A program made the translations under genes and the position numbers. This document shows, one piece after another, positions 1 to 4,617 of a stretch of DNA of 5,154 nt. Every line of letters begins with the position of its first letter. Positions within the stretch are counted from its first letter, which is position 1. The notes under the pieces were generated by a model. It searched no databases and was not told the DNA's origin. It saw nothing but the letters and a program-made list of their open reading frames with translations. This DNA is from Nitrospira sp. (lineage in GTDB: Bacteria > Nitrospirota > Nitrospiria > Nitrospirales > Nitrospiraceae): contig JAICVE010000229.1 in NCBI GenBank assembly GCA_025935475.1, positions 1 through 5,154 on the forward strand, read 5' to 3'.

Positions 1-149
1 GACGCTTCCATCGGCAAGACTTCGTGCGTCTGAGTCCGTGATGCATGGATGTGAGTGGGTTCGTCTTGAGCGGCCGCTGGCGCGACACTGAGGAGGAGAA
101 AGACAGCGATCGCCGCGCGAGTCGTTTGTCTAATATTGATAGCCGCCAA
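1..149 (-). CDS. N-terminus of an exported protein (partial, runs off the left edge)
   Basis: The minus-strand frame opening at a TTG at 149 stays open to the window edge and encodes 49 residues. It begins MAAINIRQTTR, followed by a hydrophobic stretch AIAVFLLLSVAPAAA and QDEP. This is a textbook Sec signal peptide: basic n-region (R7, R11), hydrophobic core at about 12-24, and an A-A-A cleavage site before Q28. The mature part starts DEPTHIHASRTQTHEVLPMEA and is too short to classify. The start is uncertain: there is no ATG or GTG in this frame and no good Shine-Dalgarno before the TTG, so ATT at 134 is another possibility. The frame overlaps the end of the upstream gene by 20 nt, suggesting translational coupling in a two-gene operon. 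The export signal makes it very likely real; the function cannot be told from this piece. Confidence 0.66.
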   Translation of the reverse strand, partial: MAAINIRQTTRAAIAVFLLLSVAPAAAQDEPTHIHASRTQTHEVLPMEA

Positions 150-696
150 GTCCGTGCGTGATGATCCACTCTTCACCGTGGCGCTCGAGAAGATCCCACG
201 ATGCACCCCAATAGGGGCTGCCTGTGAACACCACCGCTTGTGTGGGGGTTGGATAGACAGGCGCGGTCACGAAGACCACATTGTGCCTTCGTTCACCGAG
301 GGGGCGTCCAGGCATATCGCCGCGTTCGGGCGCAATGACCTGAATCCCGGCCGCCAGCTCCGGTGGAATGACCATCGAGAAGCGGTTTCGTCCATACATC
401 GCGCGTGCAAATCGCGACGGGCCAGACTTCGCACCAAGCAGTCCCACATCGAATGCGGTCACGCACCACTCGTCCATGCTCGTCGGTTCGCACACCCGCA
501 GCGTGCGATGCGCTACCAGGACCGGTCCTGAAGACTGCGGACAGATGCGGCACGGCTGCAAAACCACGCGCAGCACGGTGAGGTCCACGGGCGTGAGTTC
601 GCGAACGTGTGAGTCCGGAGCGCTGACAACGGGCAGTTCCACCGATCGACAATTCGCTGCCAGGAGGGCGGCGACGATGACAAACGTTGCCCTCAT
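130..696 (-). CDS. Exported hypothetical protein, 188 aa
   Basis: I do not recognise this family. I chose ATG at 696 because it places a hydrophobic export signal at the N-terminus (MRATFVIVAALLAANCRS); an ATG at 804 would add 36 residues with no signal character. C16 sits at the end of the hydrophobic core like a lipoprotein cysteine, but the residue before it is Asn, not Gly/Ala/Ser, so the lipobox is poor and ordinary Sec cleavage is as likely. The mature part holds four further cysteines, including a CxxC (C49-R-I-C52), C69 and C78, which could form disulfides outside the cytoplasm. The C-terminus (ERHGEEWIITHGLGGYQY) reads as a terminal beta-strand pair as in small secreted alpha+beta domains. 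No strong Shine-Dalgarno is seen; AGGGG lies about 14 nt upstream. The next gene on the same strand starts inside its last codons. Confidence 0.68.
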   Translation of the reverse strand: MRATFVIVAALLAANCRSVELPVVSAPDSHVRELTPVDLTVLRVVLQPCRICPQSSGPVLVAHRTLRVCEPTSMDEWCVTAFDVGLLGAKSGPSRFARAMYGRNRFSMVIPPELAAGIQVIAPERGDMPGRPLGERRHNVVFVTAPVYPTPTQAVVFTGSPYWGASWDLLERHGEEWIITHGLGGYQY

Positions 697-945
697 TAAT
701 GCCGCTGTCACCCCTTGGACGCTCACGCCAGACGCAGGTGAGTGACAGACAACATCGCAGGCGGCGACGCCAAGGACCGTGGTCGCGGTCACCTCAAGCA
801 GCATCTATTAGCAGGGATCGCATCGCGCTAGTCTAGCGCCGGTGCCGTAGCGCGGTTATTTGACGGACTTCGGCTCGCCTGCCGGTCGGTTCGAGGGAGC
901 GATTACGGTATTCGTCTTGCTCGATTCGAGAGGGGAGGGATACCA
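697..945. other. Intergenic region between divergent transcription units
   Basis: About 250 bases separate the start of the exported-protein operon (minus) from the start of the small-protein cluster (plus). It should hold promoters for both sides. I see no pair of -35/-10 boxes good enough to call; a TTGACG at 860-865 lacks a matching -10. The notable structure is the palindrome at 825-839, listed separately. Confidence 0.5.
825..839. promoter_or_regulatory. 15-bp perfect palindrome GCGCTAGTCTAGCGC
   Basis: Seven-base arms GCGCTAG and CTAGCGC flank a single T. It lies between two divergently transcribed units, where an operator for a dimeric regulator would be expected. The core CTAGTCTAG recurs at 2542-2550 upstream of the NTF2-like gene. 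CTAG is generally under-represented in bacterial genomes, which makes two copies of a double-CTAG core slightly more notable. No T-tract follows on either strand, so it is not a standard terminator. The operator role is inference only. Confidence 0.3.
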
Positions 946-1134
946 GTGAGCAATCAGAGCCCGAACGCGAATAGCAGAGATCAAGAGCCGAAAGATCCAC
1001 TGTCAAAAAACCACGAGTCATCCGAAGAGCAGCCGAGTGGTAAGGGACATCCCCCGCTAAAGGGTACGGACACTCCTGCGCACACGGATCTCACGTACGC
1101 CGAACGAGAGAAGGGCAAGCGCACAACGATGTAG
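946..1134 (+). CDS. Small hydrophilic, probably disordered protein, 62 aa
   Basis: The GTG start at 946 is supported by a purine-rich Shine-Dalgarno (GGGGAGGGA) ending about 5 nt upstream. The product is almost free of hydrophobic residues and rich in Ser, Asn, Gln, Glu, Lys and Pro (for example SNQSPNANSRDQEPKDPLSK), so it is very likely intrinsically disordered. No family recognised. The C-terminal part (TYAEREKGKRTTM) is basic and may be a short helix. It is the first of three same-strand tiny ORFs of similar character, the next starting 52 nt after its stop. Without a homology search it cannot be excluded that this is a chance ORF, but the ribosome binding site and the matching neighbours argue for a gene. 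Confidence 0.6.
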   Translation: MSNQSPNANSRDQEPKDPLSKNHESSEEQPSGKGHPPLKGTDTPAHTDLTYAEREKGKRTTM

Positions 1135-1186
1135 TCGAGCTGTTGTGCGGCCTTGGGCTTGCTCCACGCAGAGGCGGGAGCGAGCC

Positions 1187-1420
1187 ATGGTGCAGATCAT
1201 CAAACGCACGGGCGTGAGCCGACGGAGTGACCGGCGGGGATGGGTAAGCCAGGAGCCCGGCGGCGCCCCGAAGCCCGACATTAAGCGTCCACCCGACAGC
1301 GATATCCCGGAGTTCGATCCCGACGAAATAGAGTCAGATGTGGATGACAGACCAGGTGCGCCACCGTTCACGGGTGAAGACGTCGAACGGCGCAAGCCTG
1401 ATCAGCCAGGTACGATGTGA
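1187..1420 (+). CDS. Small hydrophilic acidic protein, 77 aa
   Basis: The frame is open from an ATG at 1145, but ATG at 1187 is preferred: it has GGGAG six to eight bases upstream and gives a more protein-like N-terminus (MVQIIKRTGVSRRSDRRGW). The first 20 residues are basic; the rest is acidic and Pro-rich (PDSDIPEFDPDEIESDVDD), giving a charge-segregated, probably disordered chain. No family recognised. Its TGA stop overlaps a GTG in the next reading frame and the next ATG is 14 nt downstream, so the second and third genes of the cluster are probably translated from one message. Confidence 0.58.
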   Translation: MVQIIKRTGVSRRSDRRGWVSQEPGGAPKPDIKRPPDSDIPEFDPDEIESDVDDRPGAPPFTGEDVERRKPDQPGTM

Positions 1421-1434
1421 ACGGTAGGTGTGCA

Positions 1435-1599
1435 ATGGACCAGTGGAATGACGACGAGGGCGACCGTGACCGTGAGGGACGGATGGATCAGGAAAAGCCG
1501 ACGCCGGAGAGTTGGTCGCCGGGGCAAGAGACGCCGTCCGAGTTGCCAGACAGCATCGATGATGATGGAGATGACGACCAAGAGAACTTTCCAGATTGA
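1435..1599 (+). CDS. Very acidic, probably disordered protein, 54 aa
   Basis: I chose ATG at 1435, preceded by TAGGTG about 5 nt upstream. A GTG at 1417 that overlaps the previous stop (GTGA) would add six residues. The product is dominated by Asp and Glu, with DDEGDRDREGR near the start and a SIDDDGDDDQENFPD tail, and has almost no hydrophobic residues. Such a chain cannot fold into an ordinary globular core; plausible roles are binding cations, basic proteins or acting as a DNA mimic, but none is shown. It is the last gene of the plus-strand cluster. The opposite strand also has a long open frame here, a mirror effect of the Asp-rich codons rather than a second gene. Confidence 0.55.
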   Translation: MDQWNDDEGDRDREGRMDQEKPTPESWSPGQETPSELPDSIDDDGDDDQENFPD

Positions 1600-1651
1600 G
1601 ATTTCCTGATCGCCGCCGCGGCCGATGGCGCATCCTCGAACTCGGGGAATA

Positions 1652-1670
1652 GGCACCTTAAGGTTGTGCC
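1652..1670. terminator. Possible weak hairpin between convergent genes
   Basis: GGCAC pairs with GTGCC around a CCTTAAGG-containing loop. It lies between the convergent stops at 1599 and 1684, where a shared terminator would be expected. There is no T-tract on either side, so the call is weak. Confidence 0.22.
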
Positions 1671-1683
1671 GATAGATCACAGG

Positions 1684-1863
1684 CTAGCGCTTCTTCGCCG
1701 CGTTCCTCTTCGTTGACGTTCTCTTCGCCTTCCGCTTCACGTGTTCGGGAAGCCGCTTGCTCCCCGTCTCGCGGTTCCACTCCTCGAAGGTCTCGGGAGA
1801 AATCTTCCCGTCGACGAGGAGTTGAGCAAACTTGCGGCGTTGGGCAGCGGATTTGAAGGGCAT
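1684..1863 (-). CDS. Small basic protein of the MPFKS...QRRKFAQLL type, 59 aa
   Basis: The product begins MPFKSAAQRRKFAQLLVDGK and continues ISPETFEEWNRETGSKRLPEHV into a Lys/Arg-rich tail (KRKAKRTSTKRNAAKKR). I recognise the first 40 residues as a type of short conserved protein found in many bacteria and phage-related regions, without a known function. I set the start at ATG 1863 because MPFKS is the usual N-terminus; a TTG at 1935 would add 24 residues. No clear Shine-Dalgarno precedes 1863. The conserved part looks helical; the tail is a likely nucleic-acid-binding or charge-neutralising extension. It is convergent with the acidic small-protein cluster and downstream of the NTF2-like gene on the same strand. 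Confidence 0.78.
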   Translation of the reverse strand: MPFKSAAQRRKFAQLLVDGKISPETFEEWNRETGSKRLPEHVKRKAKRTSTKRNAAKKR

Positions 1864-1969
1864 CGCAGCCGTTTGATTATTGTAGATTCCGCCGCTCACA
1901 CTCAGTAATTCGGCATCAATCGCCTCGCCGTTCAATCACTTCCACTCGATGATCCACACAGTTCACAAG

Positions 1970-1987
1970 ACCGCCGATTCAGGCGGC
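1970..1987 (-). terminator. Hairpin downstream of the NTF2-like gene
   Basis: On the minus strand CCGCC and GGCGG form a GC-only stem around TGAATC, followed by TCTTGTG, a weak T-rich run. It sits about 50 nt after the stop of the NTF2-like gene and before the MPFKS gene, so it probably ends that message. Confidence 0.4.
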
Positions 1988-2034
1988 ATAGTCGTATTTA
2001 AGGTGAATGACTCAATCATCAAGAATGACGATAG

Positions 2035-2490
2035 TCAGCGATCGGCAATGACGTTGGCATGACGTGCGTAGAGACGCCAAGTGCCTCCTTCTCTCTTCCA
2101 GACATTGGTGAAGCGGCGTCGCGTCGGCTGGCCAGCTACAAGTCCCACGCCCGGTGCATCCGTGGCTGCCACGATCGTCTCAAGCCCCATGATGAAAGCA
2201 AAGTCACCATCGACTCGAAAGAACTCAATCTGTCGGACGTAGGACGAGCGCGGCACAAGTGCATCCATAAGTGCCCGTTTGTCAGCAACCACTTTGTTAT
2301 TTGGCTGGTTTCCCACAAACTGATCTGACCAAAGCCGCTCGAGTGCTTTGGTATCCTTCTTCAGCGCGGCGATACGCTCTTGGTCGTCCAAAGAGCGAAC
2401 CGTAGCTTCATCGCGGCTCTGACCTTGCGCGAGGCCGATACCGTCCAGACCCATCAACAATGGCAGTATGAGCAGCGGTATTGTCTTCAC
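2035..2490 (-). CDS. Secreted NTF2-like (DUF4440/SnoaL type) protein, 151 aa
   Basis: A GTG start at 2490 follows a perfect AGGAGG with a 5-nt spacer, the best ribosome binding site in the window. Residues 1-21 (MKTIPLLILPLLMGLDGIGLA) form a Sec signal peptide with likely cleavage after GLA. The mature part, about 130 residues, matches the NTF2-like/DUF4440 layout: an N-terminal helix with paired acidic and basic residues (DDQERIAALKKDTKALERLWSD), a FVGNQPNNKV segment, a KRALMDAL helix, then strands IEFFRVDGDFAFIMGLETI and a closing RRFTNVWKREGGTWRLYARHANVI. The F-T-N-V-W-x-R-x-x-G-x-W-R ending is characteristic. Members form cone-shaped dimers with a pocket and range from enzymes to non-catalytic ligand binders; the exact role is not readable here. 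It acts outside the cytoplasm. Confidence 0.85.
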   Translation of the reverse strand: MKTIPLLILPLLMGLDGIGLAQGQSRDEATVRSLDDQERIAALKKDTKALERLWSDQFVGNQPNNKVVADKRALMDALVPRSSYVRQIEFFRVDGDFAFIMGLETIVAATDAPGVGLVAGQPTRRRFTNVWKREGGTWRLYARHANVIADR

Positions 2491-2541
2491 ATGAACCTCC
2501 TGGACCTCAGAGCGGACGTGCGCGAGGCTTAGATATGCCGC

Positions 2542-2550
2542 CTAGTCTAG
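2542..2550. promoter_or_regulatory. CTAGTCTAG motif upstream of the NTF2-like gene
   Basis: The 9-mer CTAGTCTAG repeats the core of the palindrome at 825-839. It lies about 50 nt before the NTF2-like start, within the likely promoter region. The flanks are not palindromic here. It could be an operator half, part of a -10 region, or chance. Confidence 0.22.
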
Positions 2551-2587
2551 ACCTATCCAGAGCGGCGCAAGGCCCCTCGGTTGGCGC

Positions 2588-2606
2588 AGCCATTTATGAG
2601 ATGGCT
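2588..2606 (-). terminator. Possible hairpin after the membrane-protein gene
   Basis: AGCCAT and ATGGCT form a 6-bp stem around a 7-nt loop, about 30 nt after the stop of the 195-aa gene on the minus strand. No U-run follows on that strand, so it may be only a stabilising or Rho-assisted end. Confidence 0.25.
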
Positions 2607-2634
2607 TCTCAATTCCGCAATCGGTGGCGAGGGC

Positions 2635-3222
2635 TTACCTGGGCGCGGGCGACGATGCGGTGGAAGGAACTGACAGTGACCTGGGAGCAACGAGAGGAGT
2701 AAGCCACCAGGAAGGTGGGATAGTTGGGATCTGCTTCATCAGCTCATTGAGCCTGACACCATACACGTCAAGCCACTGCAATAACATCTGTTTGTTCGCA
2801 TCACTATACGTACGAAGCTGGTTGAGATGTAGAACCATGGTGGCCGGAGTCTCATTTCCTATAACCCTGAATCTCTCAGCCTCCTCCACTGAAAAGAACT
2901 CTCGAATGGCCTCATGGGTATCATTCAGCCAATGCTCGAAATCTAGATGTACCTTCCTGTATACCTCTTCGTTGAATGAAAGCGTTGCCATCACGTAAAT
3001 CGCGTTGTATCGGCTACGTGCTTCCATGAACGCGATTAAGCGCCGCTGTTGCGTCTCGGAACGGCGCGCCGTGGATTCCATGGTCGAAGTCAGAATATTC
3101 CACAACATGAGCACCGGCAAGATCCATTGAGACTGATCGAACCATCCAAGATACAGTCCGATGAGTGCAGCCGTCCAGATGATGAGTGATAGCAGTTGAA
3201 TCGGAGTGGAGTAAAAACGCAT
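2635..3222 (-). CDS. Two-TM membrane protein of unknown function, 195 aa
   Basis: ATG at 3222 is the first start after an in-frame TAG; GGTGGGG lies about 10 nt upstream, a loose ribosome binding site. Residues about 8-26 (IQLLSLIIWTAALIGLYLG) and 32-47 (QWILPVLMLWNILTST) are hydrophobic and form a membrane hairpin with a very short turn. The remaining 145 residues are soluble and mostly helical, with a basic juxtamembrane stretch (ARRSETQQRRLIAFMEARSR), an aromatic-rich middle (FEHWLNDTHEAIREFF) and a helix QMLLQWLDVYGVRLNELMKQ. The positive residues right after TM2 suggest this domain is cytoplasmic. The tail is Pro/Ser-rich. I recognise no catalytic motif or family. The shape, a membrane hairpin plus a helical cytoplasmic domain, is shared by some small sensor or effector proteins, but that is only a resemblance. 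Confidence 0.72.
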   Translation of the reverse strand: MRFYSTPIQLLSLIIWTAALIGLYLGWFDQSQWILPVLMLWNILTSTMESTARRSETQQRRLIAFMEARSRYNAIYVMATLSFNEEVYRKVHLDFEHWLNDTHEAIREFFSVEEAERFRVIGNETPATMVLHLNQLRTYSDANKQMLLQWLDVYGVRLNELMKQIPTIPPSWWLTPLVAPRSLSVPSTASSPAPR

Positions 3223-3242
3223 ATCCGTAACACCCCACCTCT

Positions 3243-3365
3243 ATGAATGCTTCCGAAATCCTAACCAGGTTCGAAAACATGGTAGGCGACTCGCTGGACA
3301 AGGATTTCGAATTGCAGCTGACGAACGACGCCATGCAGGAAATCGAGGAGAATGTACACCCCTGA
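3243..3365 (+). CDS. Possible 40-aa acidic ORF
   Basis: ATG at 3243 opens a frame ending with TGA at 3363. The product, MNASEILTRFENMVGDSLDK then DFELQLTNDAMQEIEENVHP, is helical and acidic with a protein-like composition. Against it: there is no Shine-Dalgarno, and it starts only 20 bp from the divergent 195-aa gene, leaving little room for two promoters. It is followed by a terminator-like hairpin at 3406-3448. It could be a genuine small protein or the end of a lost longer gene. Confidence 0.35.
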   Translation: MNASEILTRFENMVGDSLDKDFELQLTNDAMQEIEENVHP

Positions 3366-3405
3366 AGGGTGAAGGCTGGGGACACACCGGATTCCACATT
3401 TGCCG

Positions 3406-3448
3406 GCCGGACATATACCACAGCTATAGATTTGCCGTCCGGCTTTTT
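3406..3448 (+). terminator. Rho-independent-like terminator with T5
   Basis: GCCGGAC (3406-3412) pairs with GTCCGGC (3437-3443), directly followed by TTTTT. The stem is strong and perfect; the 24-nt loop is longer than usual. It lies about 40 nt after the 40-aa ORF on the same strand and would insulate the downstream operon. Confidence 0.5.
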
Positions 3449-3598
3449 CCTGCCCTTCTCCTGGATCGACGTCGGAACCGACCGATACATTCAGGTGCCT
3501 TCGAACGTGCGCAGGCCATCACCTCTCCATATTTCTACGCCACCATACCCACTTACCCCTTATCTTTCCCACAAAGCTTTAAGGGCTCTTTTATTTGC

Positions 3599-3628
3599 TT
3601 TAAATCTGTGCGTACGCTGCCCTACAAT
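3599..3628 (+). promoter_or_regulatory. Putative sigma-70 promoter for the AT-hook operon
   Basis: TTTAAA (3599-3604) as -35, an 18-bp spacer, and TACAAT (3623-3628) as -10. The -10 matches the consensus at five of six positions, the -35 at four. Transcription would start near 3635, giving a leader of about 48 nt before the first ORF at 3683. Confidence 0.45.
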
Positions 3629-3682
3629 CTTTTGCTTGAGTGTTCACTGTTCAGACCTCCTAATCGCTCGCAAGAGGCAAAA

Positions 3683-3775
3683 ATGAACGCAGCGGAGCTC
3701 TTGGAACTCAAGCACGACCTCCTGGACGCCATCCACGAGCTAGCAACGGAGCCGGTAGCGGATCCCGAGCAGTGA
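3683..3775 (+). CDS. 30-aa micro-ORF, first gene of the AT-hook operon
   Basis: ATG at 3683 is preceded by AAGAGG with a 5-nt spacer, a good ribosome binding site. The product (MNAAELLELKHDLLDAIHEL then ATEPVADPEQ) is predicted to be one amphipathic, Leu/Glu-rich helix with a short acidic tail. Its TGA overlaps the GTG of the next ORF in the sequence GTGA, a classic stop-start coupling. It may be a functional small protein, a leader peptide that sets translation downstream, or both. No homolog is known to me. Confidence 0.55.
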   Translation: MNAAELLELKHDLLDAIHELATEPVADPEQ

Positions 3776-3888
3776 AACGGAAGATTGAAGAACCTTTTGA
3801 AAGGCTGCTTGAGCAGCCGATTTACTGGAATCCTTCTCCCGCCTTAATGGAGGCCAAATTTGGCGAAACGACGCGGAAGACCACGTAG
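3772..3888 (+). CDS. 38-aa micro-ORF coupled between the 30-aa ORF and the AT-hook gene
   Basis: The GTG at 3772 overlaps the previous stop by 4 nt. The product, VKRKIEEPFERLLEQPIYWN then PSPALMEAKFGETTRKTT, has a plausible composition with one likely helix and an aromatic IYWNP segment. Its last 29 nt overlap the start of the AT-hook gene in another frame. No own Shine-Dalgarno is evident, so translation would rely on coupling. Its reality is inferred from the arrangement; no family recognised. Confidence 0.45.
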   Translation: MKRKIEEPFERLLEQPIYWNPSPALMEAKFGETTRKTT

Positions 3889-4156
3889 TCAAGGTTTGCT
3901 GGACACCCTTGTATCGGAACTCAAGGGCCTTGATGCAAGGCGGCAGCAGGTCTTAAGTGCAATTCAGCAAGCCACCACAAGAATGATGTCCGGCGTACCT
4001 GCGCCATTTCGTGCCTCTCCGGCCGCAGCGACAGCTACTGGTACAGGTGCCACGAAGAGACGGCGCCGTCGAAAGATGTCCGCAGCTGCCCGTAAGGCCG
4101 TTGGCGAGCGTATGAAGAAGTATTGGGCAGCACGTCGGAAGGCTGAAGGCAGGTAA
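3860..4156 (+). CDS. AT-hook small DNA-binding protein, 98 aa
   Basis: The TTG start at 3860 is supported by GGAGG with a 6-nt spacer (GGAGGCCAAAT). The N-terminus MAKRRGRPRS carries a canonical AT-hook, the R-G-R-P core at 5-8 flanked by basic residues, a motif that inserts into the minor groove of AT-rich DNA. Residues about 13-43 (LLDTLVSELKGLDARRQQVL...) form a long amphipathic helix likely to oligomerise. A flexible Ala/Thr/Gly-rich linker (52-65) leads to a five-arginine block (67-71) and a C-terminal segment KMSAAARKAVGERMKKYWAARRKAEGR. The S-x-x-x-R-x-x-x...W-A pattern recurs at the C-terminus of many short basic bacterial proteins, function unknown to me. The architecture suggests a nucleoid-associated or regulatory protein; that role is inference. 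Two micro-ORFs overlap it upstream and a terminator follows 4 nt after its stop. Confidence 0.82.
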   Translation: MAKRRGRPRSQGLLDTLVSELKGLDARRQQVLSAIQQATTRMMSGVPAPFRASPAAATATGTGATKRRRRRKMSAAARKAVGERMKKYWAARRKAEGR

Positions 4157-4160
4157 AACA

Positions 4161-4182
4161 AAACCGCTGTTTCTGGCGGTTT
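4161..4182 (+). terminator. Hairpin terminator of the AT-hook operon
   Basis: AAACCGC (4161-4167) pairs with GCGGTTT (4176-4182) around an 8-nt loop, starting 4 nt after the TAA of the AT-hook gene. The T-run is short on the plus strand, while the minus strand would read into several U residues, so it may work in both directions. Confidence 0.6.
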
Positions 4183-4308
4183 GCTGGTCTAGGCTGGCGG
4201 TCGAAACTGTTCCGGCACGCTGTTGTATCGGCTTGCAGGAGGATCCCGTACATCAGCTACAGGATCCAGACATGACCACTCTTCAGCCGGCGACAAAGTG
4301 ATCTTCAA

Positions 4309-4322
4309 CGGTGACGGCACCG
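4309..4322 (-). terminator. Weak hairpin after the 66-aa basic gene
   Basis: CGGTG and CACCG form a 5-bp stem around a 4-nt loop, about 10 nt beyond the minus-strand stop at 4332. It is followed only by TTGAAG on that strand, so it is a weak candidate. Confidence 0.27.
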
Positions 4323-4331
4323 AAGAGATTG

Positions 4332-4532
4332 TTAACGCTTTCTCTTCTGGTCGCCCTGGTCGCCGTAGCCAGACTTCACAGACTTCTTCGCCTTCTTCCT
4401 TCGGTCCGCTGTCTGGGAGCGACCAACGTCATCTGATTCCTTGAACCTGCCACTGGCGCTTCGTTTCACGTATCGAGCATCGCCCTTCGGCTTGACCCGC
4501 GTGCGCTTGCTGCTTCCAGACTTTTTTGCCAT
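4332..4532 (-). CDS. Small very basic conserved hypothetical protein, 66 aa
   Basis: ATG at 4532 follows GGGGGA three nt upstream, a usable ribosome binding site. The product (MAKKSGSSKRTRVKPKGDAR then YVKRSASGRFKESDDVGRSQ) ends with TADRRKKAKKSVKSGYGDQGDQKRKR. I recognise the pattern R-Y-V-x-R-x-x-x-G-R-F, D-V-G-R-S, A-D-R-R-x-K-A-K and G-x-G-D-x-G-D as a widespread type of short bacterial protein without assigned function. About a third of its residues are Lys or Arg, with no hydrophobic core, so it is probably disordered or folds on nucleic acid. It lies about 80 nt from the end of the integrase remnant on the same strand. Confidence 0.75.
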   Translation of the reverse strand: MAKKSGSSKRTRVKPKGDARYVKRSASGRFKESDDVGRSQTADRRKKAKKSVKSGYGDQGDQKRKR

Positions 4533-4617
4533 AAATCCCCCGACGTCCGCTAAGCAATTGTCATGCGCGAAGCCGCGTTGGAATTGACAGCTCTGATGCG
4601 GTGCCTGGAGATCCTCA
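4533..4617. other. Short spacer between the integrase remnant and the basic protein gene
   Basis: This should hold the promoter of the minus-strand 66-aa gene, but no convincing -35/-10 pair is visible. TGTCA (4559-4563) and TGACA (4585-4589) form an inverted repeat with a 21-nt gap, which could be an operator or chance. Confidence 0.25.

Larger units (their letters stand above)
3366..3682. other. Non-coding stretch with terminator and promoter signals
   Basis: About 317 bases hold no gene I can support. A plus frame is open from a GTG at 3369 to 3686, but it runs through a hairpin with T-tract and a promoter-like sequence, and its second half has the composition of a chance translation. The stretch 3520-3640 is more pyrimidine- and AT-rich than its surroundings, as expected for a promoter region. 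Confidence 0.5.

Noticed and set aside
697..804. N-terminal extension of the 188-aa exported protein to ATG 804
   Set aside because: It would bury the signal peptide 36 residues inside the protein and has no ribosome binding site.
1402..1680. Minus-strand 92-codon frame with a hydrophobic stretch, opposite the acidic gene
   Set aside because: The Val/Ile-rich run is the reverse complement of Asp/Glu codons in the plus-strand gene; there is no ribosome binding site and plus-strand starts are better.
3369..3686. Plus-strand 105-codon frame from GTG at 3369
   Set aside because: It runs through a terminator-like hairpin and a promoter-like region, and the second half has chance composition with many Cys, Leu and Ser. 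The first 45 codons look somewhat protein-like, but no ribosome binding site fits.
4183..4331. Short plus-strand peptide ending ...DMTTLQPATK before TGA near 4297
   Set aside because: Very short, preceded by the operon terminator, and lacking a start with a ribosome binding site in a suitable place.
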